From contig OY294068.1 of assembly GCA_958510875.1 (NCBI GenBank), positions 70,906,633 through 70,970,632 on the forward strand: 64,000 nt of DNA. Direction: 5' to 3'. Shown here one piece after another: positions 1 through 12,929 of the stretch. The first letter of the stretch is position 1. Each line of letters begins with the position of its first letter. Source of the DNA: Endomychus coccineus. Taxonomy: Eukaryota > Arthropoda > Insecta > Coleoptera > Endomychidae. The notes below the pieces were generated by a model. That model was not told where the DNA came from. It ran no database searches and saw only the letters and a list, made by a program, of their open reading frames with translations. The position numbers and the translations under genes are program-made.

Positions 1-3000
1 CACACTCTGTATTTGTTTTAAAAGAATTCAAGATTCTTTGAAATTGATGGTATTACCGAAGCATATACGCTACGCTATACAAAAGTTAATCTTAGTAATT
101 TTGATGGGATTGTTGTGTCTTCAGAGTTGTATGCTTTGTTTACATTCCATCACATTGAGATTTAACCACGTTTTTACCAGCTCGCTTTCTTGTCTGTCTG
201 CAATTGATTTTTATAGCTCGTTTCTTTCTGTTTGTTTGCAATTGATTTTAAACTAACTTCACGAAGAGGTGGGGACTTGAAACTTTAAACATAGTTCAGA
301 ACTGGACGACCATGCAATATTAGCCGCGCTACATAAAATCACAGCTCAGAATAACATTACAATTTTTTTTTCAAACAACGACAAAAAAAATCTAAGAATT
401 ATTAAAAATTTGGGTAATTTCAAAATCCGGGATTGTGTTTAAGCGATTATTTTAATTTGTTCTGGGCTCTGGGAAACGTTTCTATAGTTACGAATTAATA
501 AACACTGCGTAAACCATAGAGATATATCTTTATGGCAAAATCTATTGTTATTGCAGCAAGGAAATAATATGACACTTTAGATTCTACTCAACCTGCAGAA
601 TATTGTCACTTTAATGACGTTTAAAAGAAAAAGTTTTATCGTATCTATCGCCGACGATATTCTGGCGTCTACTCTAACCGTCAGGATTCGAAATGCGTGG
701 TCATTTCAAAAAATATTTAGAATTAGCTCATTAGCAAAGTTATAAACTAGTGAATCTATTCGAAGTTGGAATAGCACTCAACCAATGAGCGTACAAGATA
801 TTGAACATATGTAATTAAATGTTAGAACCTGGATATAGAAAAAAGACGTAATGCTTATTATACGATTATGATGTACATCGGTAAATATGACCTTTGTATA
901 TCGCAACTTCTGAAACAAAATAGAAAACCAATTTTGATTGAGAGTTTCTTTAATAAATTGCAGAGTTTTCGTCCAAGACATATGAACTATCATTATTCAT
1001 AGTGAATTGCAACATTAAACGCATCAAATCACACAAAACCAGTATTCCGACAAACAACTAACTTTGCAAGGGCAAAAAATTAATATTTTCGATATATTGT
1101 GCGCGTTTCAACATTGAATATACTGTTTTCAATTCGTCTAATCAAGCACGTATGAAAAACGCGTCAACGTAAAATTAATAAAAGCAACATCATTTGCGGA
1201 TTAAAAGCTAGATTATAACGTATATCATTCTAAAAGGAGTGCTTCGGAATATATATTCTGTAGCATTTTTCAAGCATTCGAAATAGCCTACCTACTTTCT
1301 TGAAGCAATTAATTATCTCGATCCAGGCCTTGTCGTTGAATACAGCGTTCATATGACGACCTTTGTTCCGGTTGCTATTGTTACATATTGATATTCAAGT
1401 TCCTCTCGTTTATTACGTTCATCGTTTCAAGTGAAAGTTTGCATTGTTTGCGGAACAGTAAGTTTGACAAAACTGTTATCATTAATTAATAAAAGCTTGT
1501 TAGAGCTACTAATACGTTTGGAATGGCATACTCCACGCTCGTAAACCAAACTTTTCGCTCGTATGGAATATGAGCCCCAAACTTGTTGTAGAAATTACTA
1601 TTAATAAACCTTTTATCGCATCCCCAGTCCTTTCCTAATTGTGTAAGCACCACTTGTGCAAACTTTTGTATCATAACAATTGAACATCCAATTATAATAC
1701 CGCTTTTAACTTTTATTATCGTCAGACTCTCGTAACGTTAATTATTTTTCATCTGCTGGCCGTAGATTAATTTCTTTATGTGACTACTGAAATACACTTT
1801 CCAGTTTTATGCGAGTCTGTGACGACTTTTAAGAACGATATTGCGAAGTTGGTACTAGACCAGAAACAGTAAATTCTTGAAATAATCAGAACGTTGCAGT
1901 TTCTTCTTTCTCTCTTCATCTCTCAAATTTTTCAGAATACTTTTTCACCTCGTGTTAGTATTGTTAATTTCGAAAGTATCGATATTTCTTGAAAATCATC
2001 AATTTCAAGTAATTTTATTGTAATGTAAAAGCCGATTTTAATATCTACTTGAACTCATGTAGTGAGTGAAATATCCAATGATACCTCCCACCTTAGATTT
2101 AATTAGTGAGAGGCATCATCATATACCCATATGGAATAAAATGCAGTCGATCTGCACAAGAAACTTTCGATATTTCCCAATTAGCATTTCTACTGAGATA
2201 CGAACCAAAATATTACAGCTTAAAATACCAACAAAGGACTTGGACCCTATGAATTCAAAACATCAGGCTAATAAGCTAATACAGATCATTATATTGCTAG
2301 TTTCCTCAATTTACAATACCATAATTGTACTCGTATGGAACCTTGATCAATTTTAGAATTTTGCAATTTAGTTCAATTAAATTTGTTATCACAAACGAAG
2401 TCAACCGCAACAATTGCTTTCTTTTTAAACTAATTGGTTATGAGCTATAGTTAAAATGAAACTTTTATATCGATGGTAACCTATTCTCAGGTTGATACCG
2501 CTGTTGATATGTTGTTATTGAACTATGAATATGTGTTTTAATTATATTGTAATATTCAAATGTAATGACTTAATGAGTGTATACATATTAAACGCCGAAA
2601 CTCTAGTATTATAGAATATGCAACCCCGTGTTGAAAGAAAATATATTGCTAATAGACTATACTAAGCAATTCCTCTGTGGAAGAGTAGAAACATTGAATA
2701 AAACTTTGTGATCTGTTAATAGTTCAAGAACTATCTAGTGTTGTTGATAAGAATCGATAACGCACAAGATGAATATATGTGACTTTAACTTCAGATTCGA
2801 TCAAAAATTCTAATTTTGTTTTACTTCCATTCGATGCTAAACTAAAATAACTTGAGCGGTATTTTTCACTGATATGTAACTACACACCATACTGCGTGAC
2901 ATAAAATAAGTAATTAACGTCACAAGGACGAAAAACGGATTTTTAAAGTATAAGTTTGGATGGAATTTCTAAACGAGTACTGTGCCAGTTTACAGCCATG

Positions 3001-3440
3001 TTTTATTTCATACTGTTTCCAAAAATAACGAATTGTTTATTTCCTTTCTTACCATCTGCTGATTTTGTTGATTATGATTATTCTAAATTTCAATTTTTTA
3101 AATTAATTAAACATTCCATCATTGTTTAAAAGATTCATACGTTTATCAATATTTCTTGATGTTATATTGATAAAAAGTTATTTTTACCGATTTTTACTCA
3201 CCCGCACCCCATTTACGCACCCACTATTACACATTTATCAGTAAAAAAAATCGCACAAAATCCCTAATAACTCGATCAGGATTGAAATTGCTAGACGTAA
3301 AAATTTTTGAGAATAAATTTTTCTTCAGTTTGAGTTCAGTTACAATTGAAAATATTCATTACATTTTCCGATCAAGCGAAAAAACGCGTATTCACTAATA
3401 GAACTCGTACAACTAGGTATAACTTATTGCTTCCAACTTA
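1..3440. other. AT-rich non-coding stretch
   Basis: No gene could be supported here. The open frames are short (under 100 codons), lack recognisable motifs and look like chance frames. The stretch is either upstream intron of PIP5K or intergenic; the phase-1 entry of the exon at 13263 requires an upstream exon, but I could not find the expected preceding coding sequence (the family has an ...IMGSIQL-type segment there). Confidence 0.5.
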
Positions 3441-3442
3441 TA

Positions 3443-5268
3443 CAGGGTATTCCACGAGAGCCGTTCGTTAGAAGTTTTCGTGGTTAGAAAAAAATTAGAA
3501 TTCTGAAATTTTGGGTTCCAGGGTTATCCAAGATTTTCTTTCTTTTCAAAATATTTTCAAGATCATACTACTTCCGGTTACACTGGAAGTCGCCATTAAC
3601 TTCCTTATTTTAAATAGAACACCCGGTATATTATTTCATTTTTAGATTTCTGAGAAAATTTCATAGTGGATTCCATCAGGTTTCCCTATACCTATTTTCA
3701 ATTTTTTCTCAGATATCTTGATTTTTTTGAAAACTTTGACAGATGTAGCGCTGTTTTGAGCATTGCGCCCTTTAACAAATTTCGATTGGTGGAAAGCGCT
3801 TCTGGGGTAGACGGAAGCACAGGAATAATTCTTTCGAATGCCATATTGACAACTGATTTATCGCATACAGGGTATCCAAAATTTAATGACCAATTACATC
3901 ATTTTAAAAGTTGAAAAAGTTCGTTTTTTCAAATGGGACACCCTGTATTTTATTGGATGGTCGGATGCAGAATTTGATTCTGCATCGATTTGCTATAACA
4001 TTTCCTATACCTATTTCCAGTGGTTTTCTTGTTAATCCATATTTTTTATTTTAATGTGGTTTTTTGGCAGAAATCGAAACATCGCTTGCCTTTCGAAGCC
4101 AAATAAACATCAATGAAACGGTAAAAAATTTACTTTAATCAGAACATGACATTAGTACATAACATTTAGAACGAAATATAAAGTAAAAACAAAAAATTGG
4201 AACATAATGACATAAAATAATAAGAGAATGTAAAATTACAATAATTGTCCTATATGACCCCCATTTTGGTTCAAACACTGAATAACTCTATCATATACTC
4301 CTCGCGAAACAGACCTCCGAAGTTCGTCTGGACTTATATTAGTAAGCACGTGGTGAACACGGTTCAACAATTCCTCTCTAGTTTGTACCGGCCTAGAGTA
4401 CACTAGTTCTTTTATGCGACTCCAGAGGTAAAAGTCCGAGGGGGTCAAATCGGGTGATCTGGGTGGCCAGTTCCAAGGTCCTCGCTGGCCAATCCACCGA
4501 TCCTCAAACATCAGTGACAATTGCCGGTGTACAGCTATAGTTGAATGTGCTGGAGCACCATCAAGCTGATACCAACTGTTTGCTCTATCACGTGGAGGTA
4601 GGGCATTTAGAAAATCACCAACAAACCCTCTCTGTATCTCCAGATATCTTGCCGCATTTAAATTTTGGTAGAACTTTTGGAGTTTGATCACCTTTTGATA
4701 AAAATATGGATTAACAAGAAAACCACTGGAAATAGGTATAGGAAATGTTATAGCAAATCGATGCAGAATCAAATTCTGCATCCGACCATCCAATAAAATA
4801 CAGGGTGTCTGATTTGAAAAAACGAACTTTTTTAACTTTTAAAATGATGTAATTGGTCATTAAATTTTGGATACCCTGTATGCGATAAATCAGTTGTCAA
4901 TATGGCATTCGAAAGAATCATTCCTGTGCTTCCGTCTACCCCAGAAGCGCTTTCCACCAATCGAAACTGGTTAAAGGGCGCAATGTTCAAAACAGCGCTA
5001 CATCTGTCAAAATTTTCAAAAAAATCAAGATATCTAAGAAAAAATTGAAAATAGGTATAGGGAAACCTGATGGAATCCACTATGAAATTTTCTCAGGAAT
5101 CTAAAAATGAAATAATATACCGGGTGTTCCGTTTAAAATAAGGAAGTTAATGGCCACTTCCGGTGTAACCGGAAGTAGTATGATCTTGAAAATATTTTGA
5201 AAAGAACCCAAAATTTCAGAATACTAACCACGAAAACTTCTAACGAACGGCTCTCGTGGAATACCCTG
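3443..5268 (-). mobile_element. Long-TIR mariner-like (IS630/Tc1/mariner) transposon, defective
   Basis: The ends are perfect inverted repeats beginning CAGGGTATTCCACGAGAGCC, flanked by TA on both sides (3441-3442 and 5269-5270), the target duplication expected of the Tc1/mariner superfamily. The inverted arms are unusually long: about 3443-4049 pairs with about 4702-5268, with small indels between them, and the outermost 45 bases are identical. Between the arms lies the C-terminal half of a transposase on the - strand. The upstream half of the transposase gene is absent and its place is taken by arm sequence, so the copy is not autonomous. Confidence 0.88.
4236..4793 (-). pseudogene. Mariner-like transposase, C-terminal fragment
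   Basis: A 185-residue open frame whose last 150 or so residues match the C-terminal half of a DDE transposase of the IS630/Tc1/mariner superfamily. The signature QLDGAPAHS carries one catalytic Asp, and WIGQRGPWNWPPRSPDL-TPSDFYLW carries the next acidic site; the protein ends with a typical NGGHIGQLL-type tail. The N-terminal helix-turn-helix region and the first catalytic Asp are missing: the frame begins inside the right inverted arm, so the first 25 or so residues are read-through of repeat rather than native transposase. Family full length is usually about 340 residues. Inactive as a transposase. Confidence 0.85.
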
Positions 5269-5269
5269 T

Positions 5270-6660
5270 ACATACGCGTTTTTTCCTATTGCAGACAATC
5301 TGAAGGAATTGTTTATTTAAGTATTCCTTTACTCTTTTTACAGAAAATTTTATTGACACTTTTTCGTCTAGCAAAGCTTACAAAAAATCAATCCTGATCG
5401 AGTTATTAAGGATTTGCAATTTTGAGCGATAAATGTATATTAGGAAGTGGGGTGGATAAATATTGGTAAAAATAACTTGTGATCAATATAACAGTATGAA
5501 GTATTACTGAATAATTCACATTTTGAAAGTTATGACACAATGACGAAATATCTGATTAATTAAGGGTTCAAATAAAGGGGAGAGGGTGGTAAGAACTCAT
5601 AAAAATAGTCAACAAAGCCGAATATAAGTTATTTACAGACTAACAAACACAAAGAAACAAGAAAGTCAATTTTCGTTGCACTCAAAAATACGGTTACAAA
5701 AACAGCCAAAGAAGCTCAGTTTCTGTCAATTACTTATTTTAGCTAATTATCTATGTCACCGAAGTGATTTCTACTCATTACACGTGTTAATCACTAATTG
5801 AATATAATTTTTAACCTTTAGATAAGTACTCATGACGTGAAATGCAATTTTTTCAAAATTTCAAAATGACCGAAGAAAATTATTAAACTCAATATAGCGC
5901 CGAAAAACTTCCTCCGCGGGCTGCGGGAAATCTTGTCAATGTAAACTAAATAATCTCGTAGTGACAATAAAACTATTGGGGCTTTTGCGGACAGGGTTTT
6001 ATAAGCAATCTAAGTTTCGAATGGAATCCGTGTCAGTTACAGCCTGCCCTGAGGAGAAGTTCTGAGATAGTTGGCGAAACATCGGTATCGTTGCTCTTGT
6101 GACGTGGAATACATCCAGGAACCAAAACTATTCATTATATGATTAGTGTGGTATTTACATACAATGAATTCGCATCAGAATTAACTACAATTTCAAAAAT
6201 TAAAACATTATATTGAAACTCTTCGCAGACTTTTCAGAATGTTTCTGGATTAATTCACCTTCACTCTTGCTAAGATTCCCGTGAAGTAAACTAACACTAT
6301 TGAAGAAACTTGGGTCAACAGATTTGGAGTTCTTGCTGGCTATTTCGGAAACTTTTCTATGGAATCATACACAATTGTTTTTTGAATGCTAATCTTCTAC
6401 CATATTCTTTTTATAGAGGGGTTCGATTGAATCTTTTGTTAGTCAATAAAATTGCCTCAATAACTTTCAATATTAAGCATATTGTTTGAACATTATTTGT
6501 GGATGAAAATTGGATCGAGCCTATTATTTGGGTTTCTATTCCAGACTGAATAGGTATTGGCGACAATGTTTTGAATTGTAACAGCTTAACATATTAAAAT
6601 TTACTACATACACTCAATAATATTAAACACAATGAGAAAAAGTAAGGCAAGGACATCCAC
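5270..6660. other. Non-coding stretch with a degenerate Penelope-type repeat fragment
   Basis: No gene seen. Around 6035-6125 the sequence (CCTGCCCTGAGGAG ... AGTTGGCGAAACATCGG ... GTGACGTGGAATACATCCAGGA) is recognisably related to the terminal repeat of the Penelope-like element at 12930-13045, in the same orientation, but heavily diverged. Confidence 0.5.
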
Positions 6661-6676
6661 ACCCATCGAGTACTTT

Positions 6677-6833
6677 GCATGAGAGCGAGAATTTCTAGGT
6701 CTCCATCTCGTTGTCGTGACGAGAGCGAGTCTATAATACACCAGTTTAAGCGAGAACGATTCCGAGAGTTGTTATATCGAGAGCGAGAGTTTCAAGCAGA
6801 AGTCTCGGTACAATTCCCGCTCTCGGCTCATAA
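6677..6833. repeat. Small inverted-repeat (MITE-like) unit rich in GAGCGAG
   Basis: The ends ATGAGAGCGAGAATT (left) and AATTCCCGCTCTCGGCTCAT (right) are inverted with one mismatch and small indels. The interior repeats CGAGAGCGAG several times in both orientations. Its GC is higher than its surroundings. No target duplication could be assigned. Confidence 0.45.
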
Positions 6834-6949
6834 GATTATGAAAAATATAACATATCTACAACTTACTTTTTGGATTTCGTTACATTGAATTTAGGTCTGG
6901 ACTTTTGATTTGTTGTTCCGAGTATTAACAATGCTGAATTAACACCTGT

Positions 6950-8340
6950 TTCCTGCAGGTTGTTTACCCTTTCATACAAACTCGTTGTGTTTCGTTACAG
7001 CTGAAACACAGCTAGATTCCAACCCGTTCCAAAAAAAGGAAAGAAGATCCGTCCTAATAATTATAGACCCATTGCACTATTATCTGTGATCTCTAAAGTG
7101 ATTGAGAAAGCAATCAACATCGAGCTCATACAATACGTAGAGAGCTCTAAAATCGTGAATGACGGGCAATATGGCTTTCGTCAGCAGATATCAACAGGAG
7201 ACCTGCTTGTCTACGTAACACATGTATGGCAGAAATCTATTGAAAAACTTGGAGAATCTCTAGCTGTATCATTGGATATCACCAAAGCATTTGACGGAGT
7301 CTGACACCAAAGCTTTCTCGGAAAACTACCCTAAAATGGTTTGCCGCCTCAACTTTGTCGCTTACTATCGAGTTTTCGCTCAGATAGATCACTCCATGGG
7401 GTGGTTGACGTAGTATCCTCCGAAACAATTGCTATCAACGCTGGTTTTCCACAAGGACCTGCCCGTCAACAGCTTTGCAGATGATACACTTCATACCTAT
7501 ACCATCAATTGAAGCCAGATGAACGAGACAGGGACAGGCTGACGCAATTAATGGAGATCTGGCAAAGATTTTGAAATGAGAATTTGATAATCTAGTAGAG
7601 TTTAATGCATCTTGTGTCTTCTCCAGGAAGGCGGATCCCACAATCCTTAATATGATGTCAACTATTCCTATGAAGTCTTCCATAACAATGCACGAGATCA
7701 GCACCAACAGCATCCTTTCATGGTACGATCATGTGAGGTTCATCGCGAAAACTGCTTCACGAAAACTTGGTTTTCTATTCCGTGCCAAAAGCTTCTTTAT
7801 ATCCCAACAGCTCCTCATAATCTACAAAGCACAGATTCGACCTGCCCTGGAGTACTATTCACTTGTTTTGAGTTCGACTCCCAAACATACGCTGAAGCTT
7901 TTGGATTCTATCCAGAAGAGAGCTATTCGTTTGATTGATGATGTCACACTTACGAGTTCATTGACCTCTAGAACATCGTAGAAAAGTGGGAAAGCTCTCC
8001 CTTTCCATAGATATTTCCATGATCGGTGTACATCAAAAATCTTGTCCGTTGTTCCACCACGAGAGATTCCAGATAGGTGGACTAGACGAGCTCAAACTAG
8101 TCACCACTTCACTGTCAAACTCGAGACCTGCCGAACTTCTTCCTACCAGACTCAATTTTTTAGAACAACGAAGTTGTGGAACTCTTTACCTATGCCTATA
8201 ACGTCCAAACCTTTAACAAAAATTCGAATGCCTGTTTCCTTTCCCAACATTCCACCGCTGGCTCACACGATTTTCCTAGAACATATGTTTCCCCGTCGTT
8301 TAGTCGTTGAAGACGCATGTAAGGAAGAAATATATTTATT
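6950..8340 (+). mobile_element. Non-LTR retrotransposon (jockey/CR1-like RT), dead 5'-truncated copy
   Basis: Conceptual translation in shifting frames gives reverse-transcriptase segments in order. NYRPIALLSVISKVIEK and YGFRQQISTGDLL come near 7060-7220, then LAVSLDITKAFDGV near 7260, an SFADDTLH catalytic palm motif near 7470-7495, and NLLAFNATKT-like thumb sequence. Next is RPALEYYSLVLSSTPKHTLKLLD near 7840, and a C-terminal FFRTTKLWNSLP near 8160. Stops and frameshifts interrupt it and parts of the palm are deleted. No endonuclease domain is present. Related dead copies lie at 34215-34850 and 57725-58495 and a scrap at 24145-24215, so this is a multicopy family in this genome. Confidence 0.85.
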
Positions 8341-8459
8341 CTTAAAATGTTATTTTATCTTATCATATACAACAAACACTCACGTCAAAAATAGAATAAC
8401 ATATTTATTCAACAAAAAATTAAAGATGACTCCGTCGGAATATTTTTCTCCATGAATAT

Positions 8460-11290
8460 ACTCATATTTTTTCACAGATGGGAAGCCCTTAGTATTGTGA
8501 ATAATTTAAAAAAAAATCTCTATGTAGTTTTGCTCAAAATTTACAGGGCTACAAAGTCAAAAATTTCTCATTCAACAAACCACGCCAAAGATTCAATCAA
8601 GTTTTCCATTCTCTAGACTAGCTTATCGGAACACATAAACCTTATTAAATTGGGAAGAAGTACCTAAATAAATTGGACAAGCGTAACCATCGATTTTTCG
8701 GAGAATAATTCAAATTCTAGTTTCAAACTAAAAAAAATTTCGTGTAAAATTGCTGTTACTCTGAAGCGGAATGTTTTGAAGAACCGGAAAGGAGAGGCTG
8801 ACAAACAAACAATTAAATCACATGTAAAGTTCATTAGTGCAAATTTTCATCGTAAAAATTATCACTTTGTACCCGATATTAGCAACGCAAATTCTTAAAT
8901 TTAAAATTTTAATCTGTTTTGGTTTTAATTACGATTATTATTATTGAGCTTAACAATATTGATATGTTGCCATAGTAATCCTATTAATATCTCTGGTCCG
9001 AACTGGATGTGAACTCCCTATAAATTTTTATATTATTTATATAAACTCCGACGCGTTAAACATCATGTCTTGACACAAAATATATCTGACTATTAATTAA
9101 TTTATCATTCACAATTTAAAAAAATGATCTACTCTGAAACATTATCATAAAATGCCAATAATAATCCATCTTTTGCTTTTGGTTCGACCGAAATAATTTA
9201 TATCGTAGTGACCAATATTACTAGGTTCATGAATTTTCACTTTTTAGAGTGTGGTAAAGAAATCCAAAGAATAAAGACTTATATAAACCTACAGTAATAA
9301 ATATTTTAATGAATTATTAGTGCGTGTAGCTTCGCACTACAGCTCTTACCAGGTGTCACAGTTTGTTTGATTTACGTGTTCAACGTTCATGCGATATTTC
9401 GTATATTTCTGAGCATTTATAACTACTCTCGATTTTTCCGAAATGAGACAAACGTTTCGTAATAAAGTTATTTTTAATGTGCCAATTTGCAGGGGAAGTG
9501 AATTGTTTTTCTCTCGAGGGAACGATTAAGCCAGTGAAGTAAACTCGCATATTTTACTTTCTACAGCTCTACGTTGAAGAATAATAATGAAATGAATATG
9601 TTTATTCCTTTATCAGTTGAAATTTTTCTAAAGTAAAAATTTACCATATTTATCGTATATAGATGAAATTTTAAAGATGCTTTCTTACATTTTCTTATTT
9701 TAATTTTTCATAAGTAATTTTGTTGAATTTTTATGGTTTTTGAATATAGCAAATTTATTTATATTTATAATTAAGAATTAAATTTTGAAACGATTTGCTG
9801 GGAATTAATGTTAATTTTCATTTTAACAACTAAATTAATTAATTGTATCAATTAATTATTTATTATTAAAATATTCAGTTAAATTTATTAGTTTGTAGAC
9901 AATTAATTTTATTTCATTATTCTTTAAATATTAGTAGGGAATTTATTTTAATTCTTTGAAAAATAGTTTTTTCTAGATGGAAACTGGAATAGAAAAAAAA
10001 AGGTTATGCAGAAACAATTTGGAATATTTATTAAAAAAATTACGTGTTTATAAATTTTGATGAGGTTTTATATATTTATTAGCAAATATAAATTATTTAG
10101 TAGTTATTTAGTTTAATTAGTTAGTTTATTAATTTCAATAATAAGAAAATGAAGTTTGGTTAAAGTAAGAAAATATCTTTTTCTGGTTTTTTTGATGAAA
10201 TTTTTGAAATGCTTTTTGTAAAAATTCCAATTTCAAAACTTTAGCTATGAATAATTTTACAGGAAATTATAAATATTATTCAAATTTATGAATTTTTTGA
10301 TAAAAATGTGAGATTGAGTATAGCTAACTTGTACTAACAGACAACTAGAAAACCCAATAGGATCTCATGAAATTCCCTATAACTACAACAAATTGTAATT
10401 GCCTTATGTTTACTCAACTTTTTTCTTGGTTGAGTGACAAATGCCTCTTCAATAATAAATTTAATTTTCATCGGTCTTACCTTTTATTCTATATATTCCT
10501 TTATTTCCACTCAAAACAAGATAACATTCGTTTTACATCTTACATCATCCTTTTTACAAAAAAATTTTGTATTTTTTTTTTCTTTCAAGTAACCGAAGTA
10601 CAAATTAAAATAAATAATAGAAACTTCGAGTTATACTAGATTGGAAGCCCATCACCTAGAATTTGTGACGCCACCAATTCCGTCCAACTCGAAGCGCGTT
10701 GTATTCTAATGGAATTCGGCTTTGAATAACATTTAAAATTACATTAATAAATCTTTGTGACTTTTCAATTACCTTAAGACATATCAAATAGTTGGAATTT
10801 GTTAAACTAGAATCTCCAGAATACTAATAATAAGCGCCAGGAAATAGAATTGAATGAATTCACATATAACTTATTATATAATAAATTGAGACCACTTGAA
10901 CAAAGTTCGTAGTTTCTTACAAGCCATATTAATTTAGATGAATGTATAATTTTATCTAAAAAATTGAATCTTTGAATTGCTGTTGATACTAAAACCTGAA
11001 CAATCTCAGGAACATCAATCATATTCTCATTAAAGAGAATTAAAAAAACCTGTTTTCATTCACTTGAATTTTTGTTCTTGAATTTTGAAATAAAATAATT
11101 TTAATTTAAAATATCATCTTTGAGTCAGGTTTGGAAATCAATCTAATCACGATGTTCAAGTCTTACACCATTTACCGCATACAATGACGCTAGGGGAATT
11201 ACGAACGAGAAGAAACGCTTAGAGTAACCCGAATAGAGGGGGACCTCTGTTTCAATCATGACTTTTAACTGTTTCGGCAAAACTCTTTAC
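8460..11290. other. Very AT-rich non-coding stretch
   Basis: No gene or clear element seen. 9700-10300 is dominated by TAAT/ATTAAT runs. Open frames such as 10367-10639 have phenylalanine- and lysine-rich low-complexity translations typical of chance frames in AT-rich DNA. Confidence 0.5.
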
Positions 11291-11544
11291 CTCTATTTAT
11301 ATAATACTTCTGTCTTGAATAGTAGACTTCCGCGGATAGCTAGTCTTGAAAATTCTTGTCTCCCGGATGGATTCCGCCTTACAAAAGCACGACTTGATGC
11401 CGAAGTTTCGCCAACCATTACAGGCATTTTCTTATCTGAATCAGGAACGGAAGAATGACGGATAATTTGTGAAAGAACGTTCAATTTCACAAATTTTCGT
11501 TATTCTTCGCTTCCTGATCCAAATAAGAAATTTCTTATCCCCAA

Positions 11545-12235
11545 TTGTTCAAGAAGCCACCGGTTATATGTTTTGCCTAAACTTCAATAACCTTCAGTTC
11601 CCCTGAGACCAATTGTCAACACTAACGGATCCCCTACTTTAACTCTATCCATATCTGTCATCTTTTCTCGAACCTCTTGTAGGTAGTTCCAACAGTTTTA
11701 TCCTAAATTCCTTTCATTTCATTGAAAAACTCCAAACCCTAAAAGTTGACCCAGGCGATTTGCTCGTCATCTTCGACGTCAAATAACTTTCTACCAATGT
11801 TCCCATTCCAGACACCCTTTCCATAATTTCTCAACATTTCAATGGACTTACTACCGTTGATTGGTTTTTGTCTATCTTCCACATATTTTCTGTACGATGG
11901 CAAGTTTTACGTGCAGTTCTCGAGAGCTGCCATGGGTTCCCTACTTCCTCCGGTCACAGTTAATATCTTCATGGAAACTTTTGAGCAAGATGCTATTGAG
12001 TCATTTGTTCTCAATCCGAAATGTTGGTTTAGATATTTCGGCGACATTTTTGTTATTTGGCAATATGGTTGGGACATTCTTGTTCCCTTCCTCAATCAAT
12101 TAAATTTATTACGTCCCAATATCCTTTTCACCATGGAACTTGAAAGGAAAGGTTCACTCCCGTTCCTAGATGTATTAGTTAGTCGATAGACTGACGGTAC
12201 TTAGGGACATTCTGTGTATAGACAACCCAGTCACT
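11545..12235 (+). pseudogene. Penelope-type reverse transcriptase, decayed
   Basis: Translated in changing frames, the region gives PLE reverse-transcriptase motifs in order. They are VPLRPIV near 11590, FIEKLQTLKVDPGDLLVIFDVK near 11720-11785 (first palm Asp), and FLYDGKFYVQFSRAAMGS with SRAAMGSLLPPVTVNIFM near 11890-11975. PKCWFRYFGDIFVIW follows near 12017-12060, then GSLPFLDVLVSR near 12150-12185. The family has RYVDD at the catalytic palm; here it reads RYFGD, so the first of the paired aspartates is lost. The frame 11842-12189 holds the best-preserved 115 residues. A stop follows VSR and further decay continues. Confidence 0.88.
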
Positions 12236-12534
12236 CCTATTCTTAAAATGAAATTAAAACCTCTTTCATCTGTTTTATTATCAAATAATTTCTCCCATTA
12301 TAACATTCAATAAGCCATAACGAAATACACTTCGCCTAAAATTTCAAATCAATCTGAGCCACAAACCCCCGCCTGTTTTATCCACAGCCTATCTTCCATA
12401 TATTGAAAATATAACAGATCAAATTTCCAAAATTCTTAAAAAAACATAATATTCCTACTAGGTTTTTCACACTTCCAAAACCGTCTCAGTTTTACAAGCC
12501 TATCAAAGATCCTCTTCCTCCTCTTCATTTAGAA

Positions 12535-12800
12535 GGTGTTTATAGCATTCCTGTTCTTCCGGTAAAGTCTACATTGGTGAAACAGGTCGTACAGTAGCTA
12601 GTCGTGTGAAATAACGTGAGTGCTGTACAAGGCTTCACGACACCAGTAGATCTGTCCTTGCGGAACACAAGTTTGACACTAATCATCAAATCCTTTTCGA
12701 AAAAACTTGAATCCTAGCCCGAGCCCTAAACTTCTATCAGCGACAAATTCTTGAACCTATAGAAATCCTAAAACATCCAAATAATCTAAACCGTGACTCA
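12535..12800 (+). pseudogene. GIY-YIG endonuclease domain of the Penelope-like element, decayed
   Basis: Shifting frames give YSIPC-SSGKVYIGETGRTVASR, matching the GIY-YIG core (the YIG with the following conserved Arg). An LAEHKFDTNHQILFEKT-like segment and LEPIEILKHPNNLNRDSGYYL follow, which is the family's usual C-terminal block. Internal stops are present. Such domains nick DNA to prime reverse transcription in PLEs; this one cannot be translated intact. Confidence 0.82.
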
Positions 12801-12929
12801 GGATATTACCTTCCCAACGTTTGGAAACCCATCCTACCGGAATAAAGACAGTGAACTGTGTAGCGTGAAGGTTTTTTCCTACAATAAATACCGCTACAGA
12901 AACCAGAAGAATCAGTTGCAGTTCAAGCC

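Noticed and set aside
3666..5080. Two 82-residue paralogous proteins (MDSIRFPYTYFQF...)
   Set aside because: They are the same sequence in the left and right inverted arms of the mariner-like element; no support for coding.
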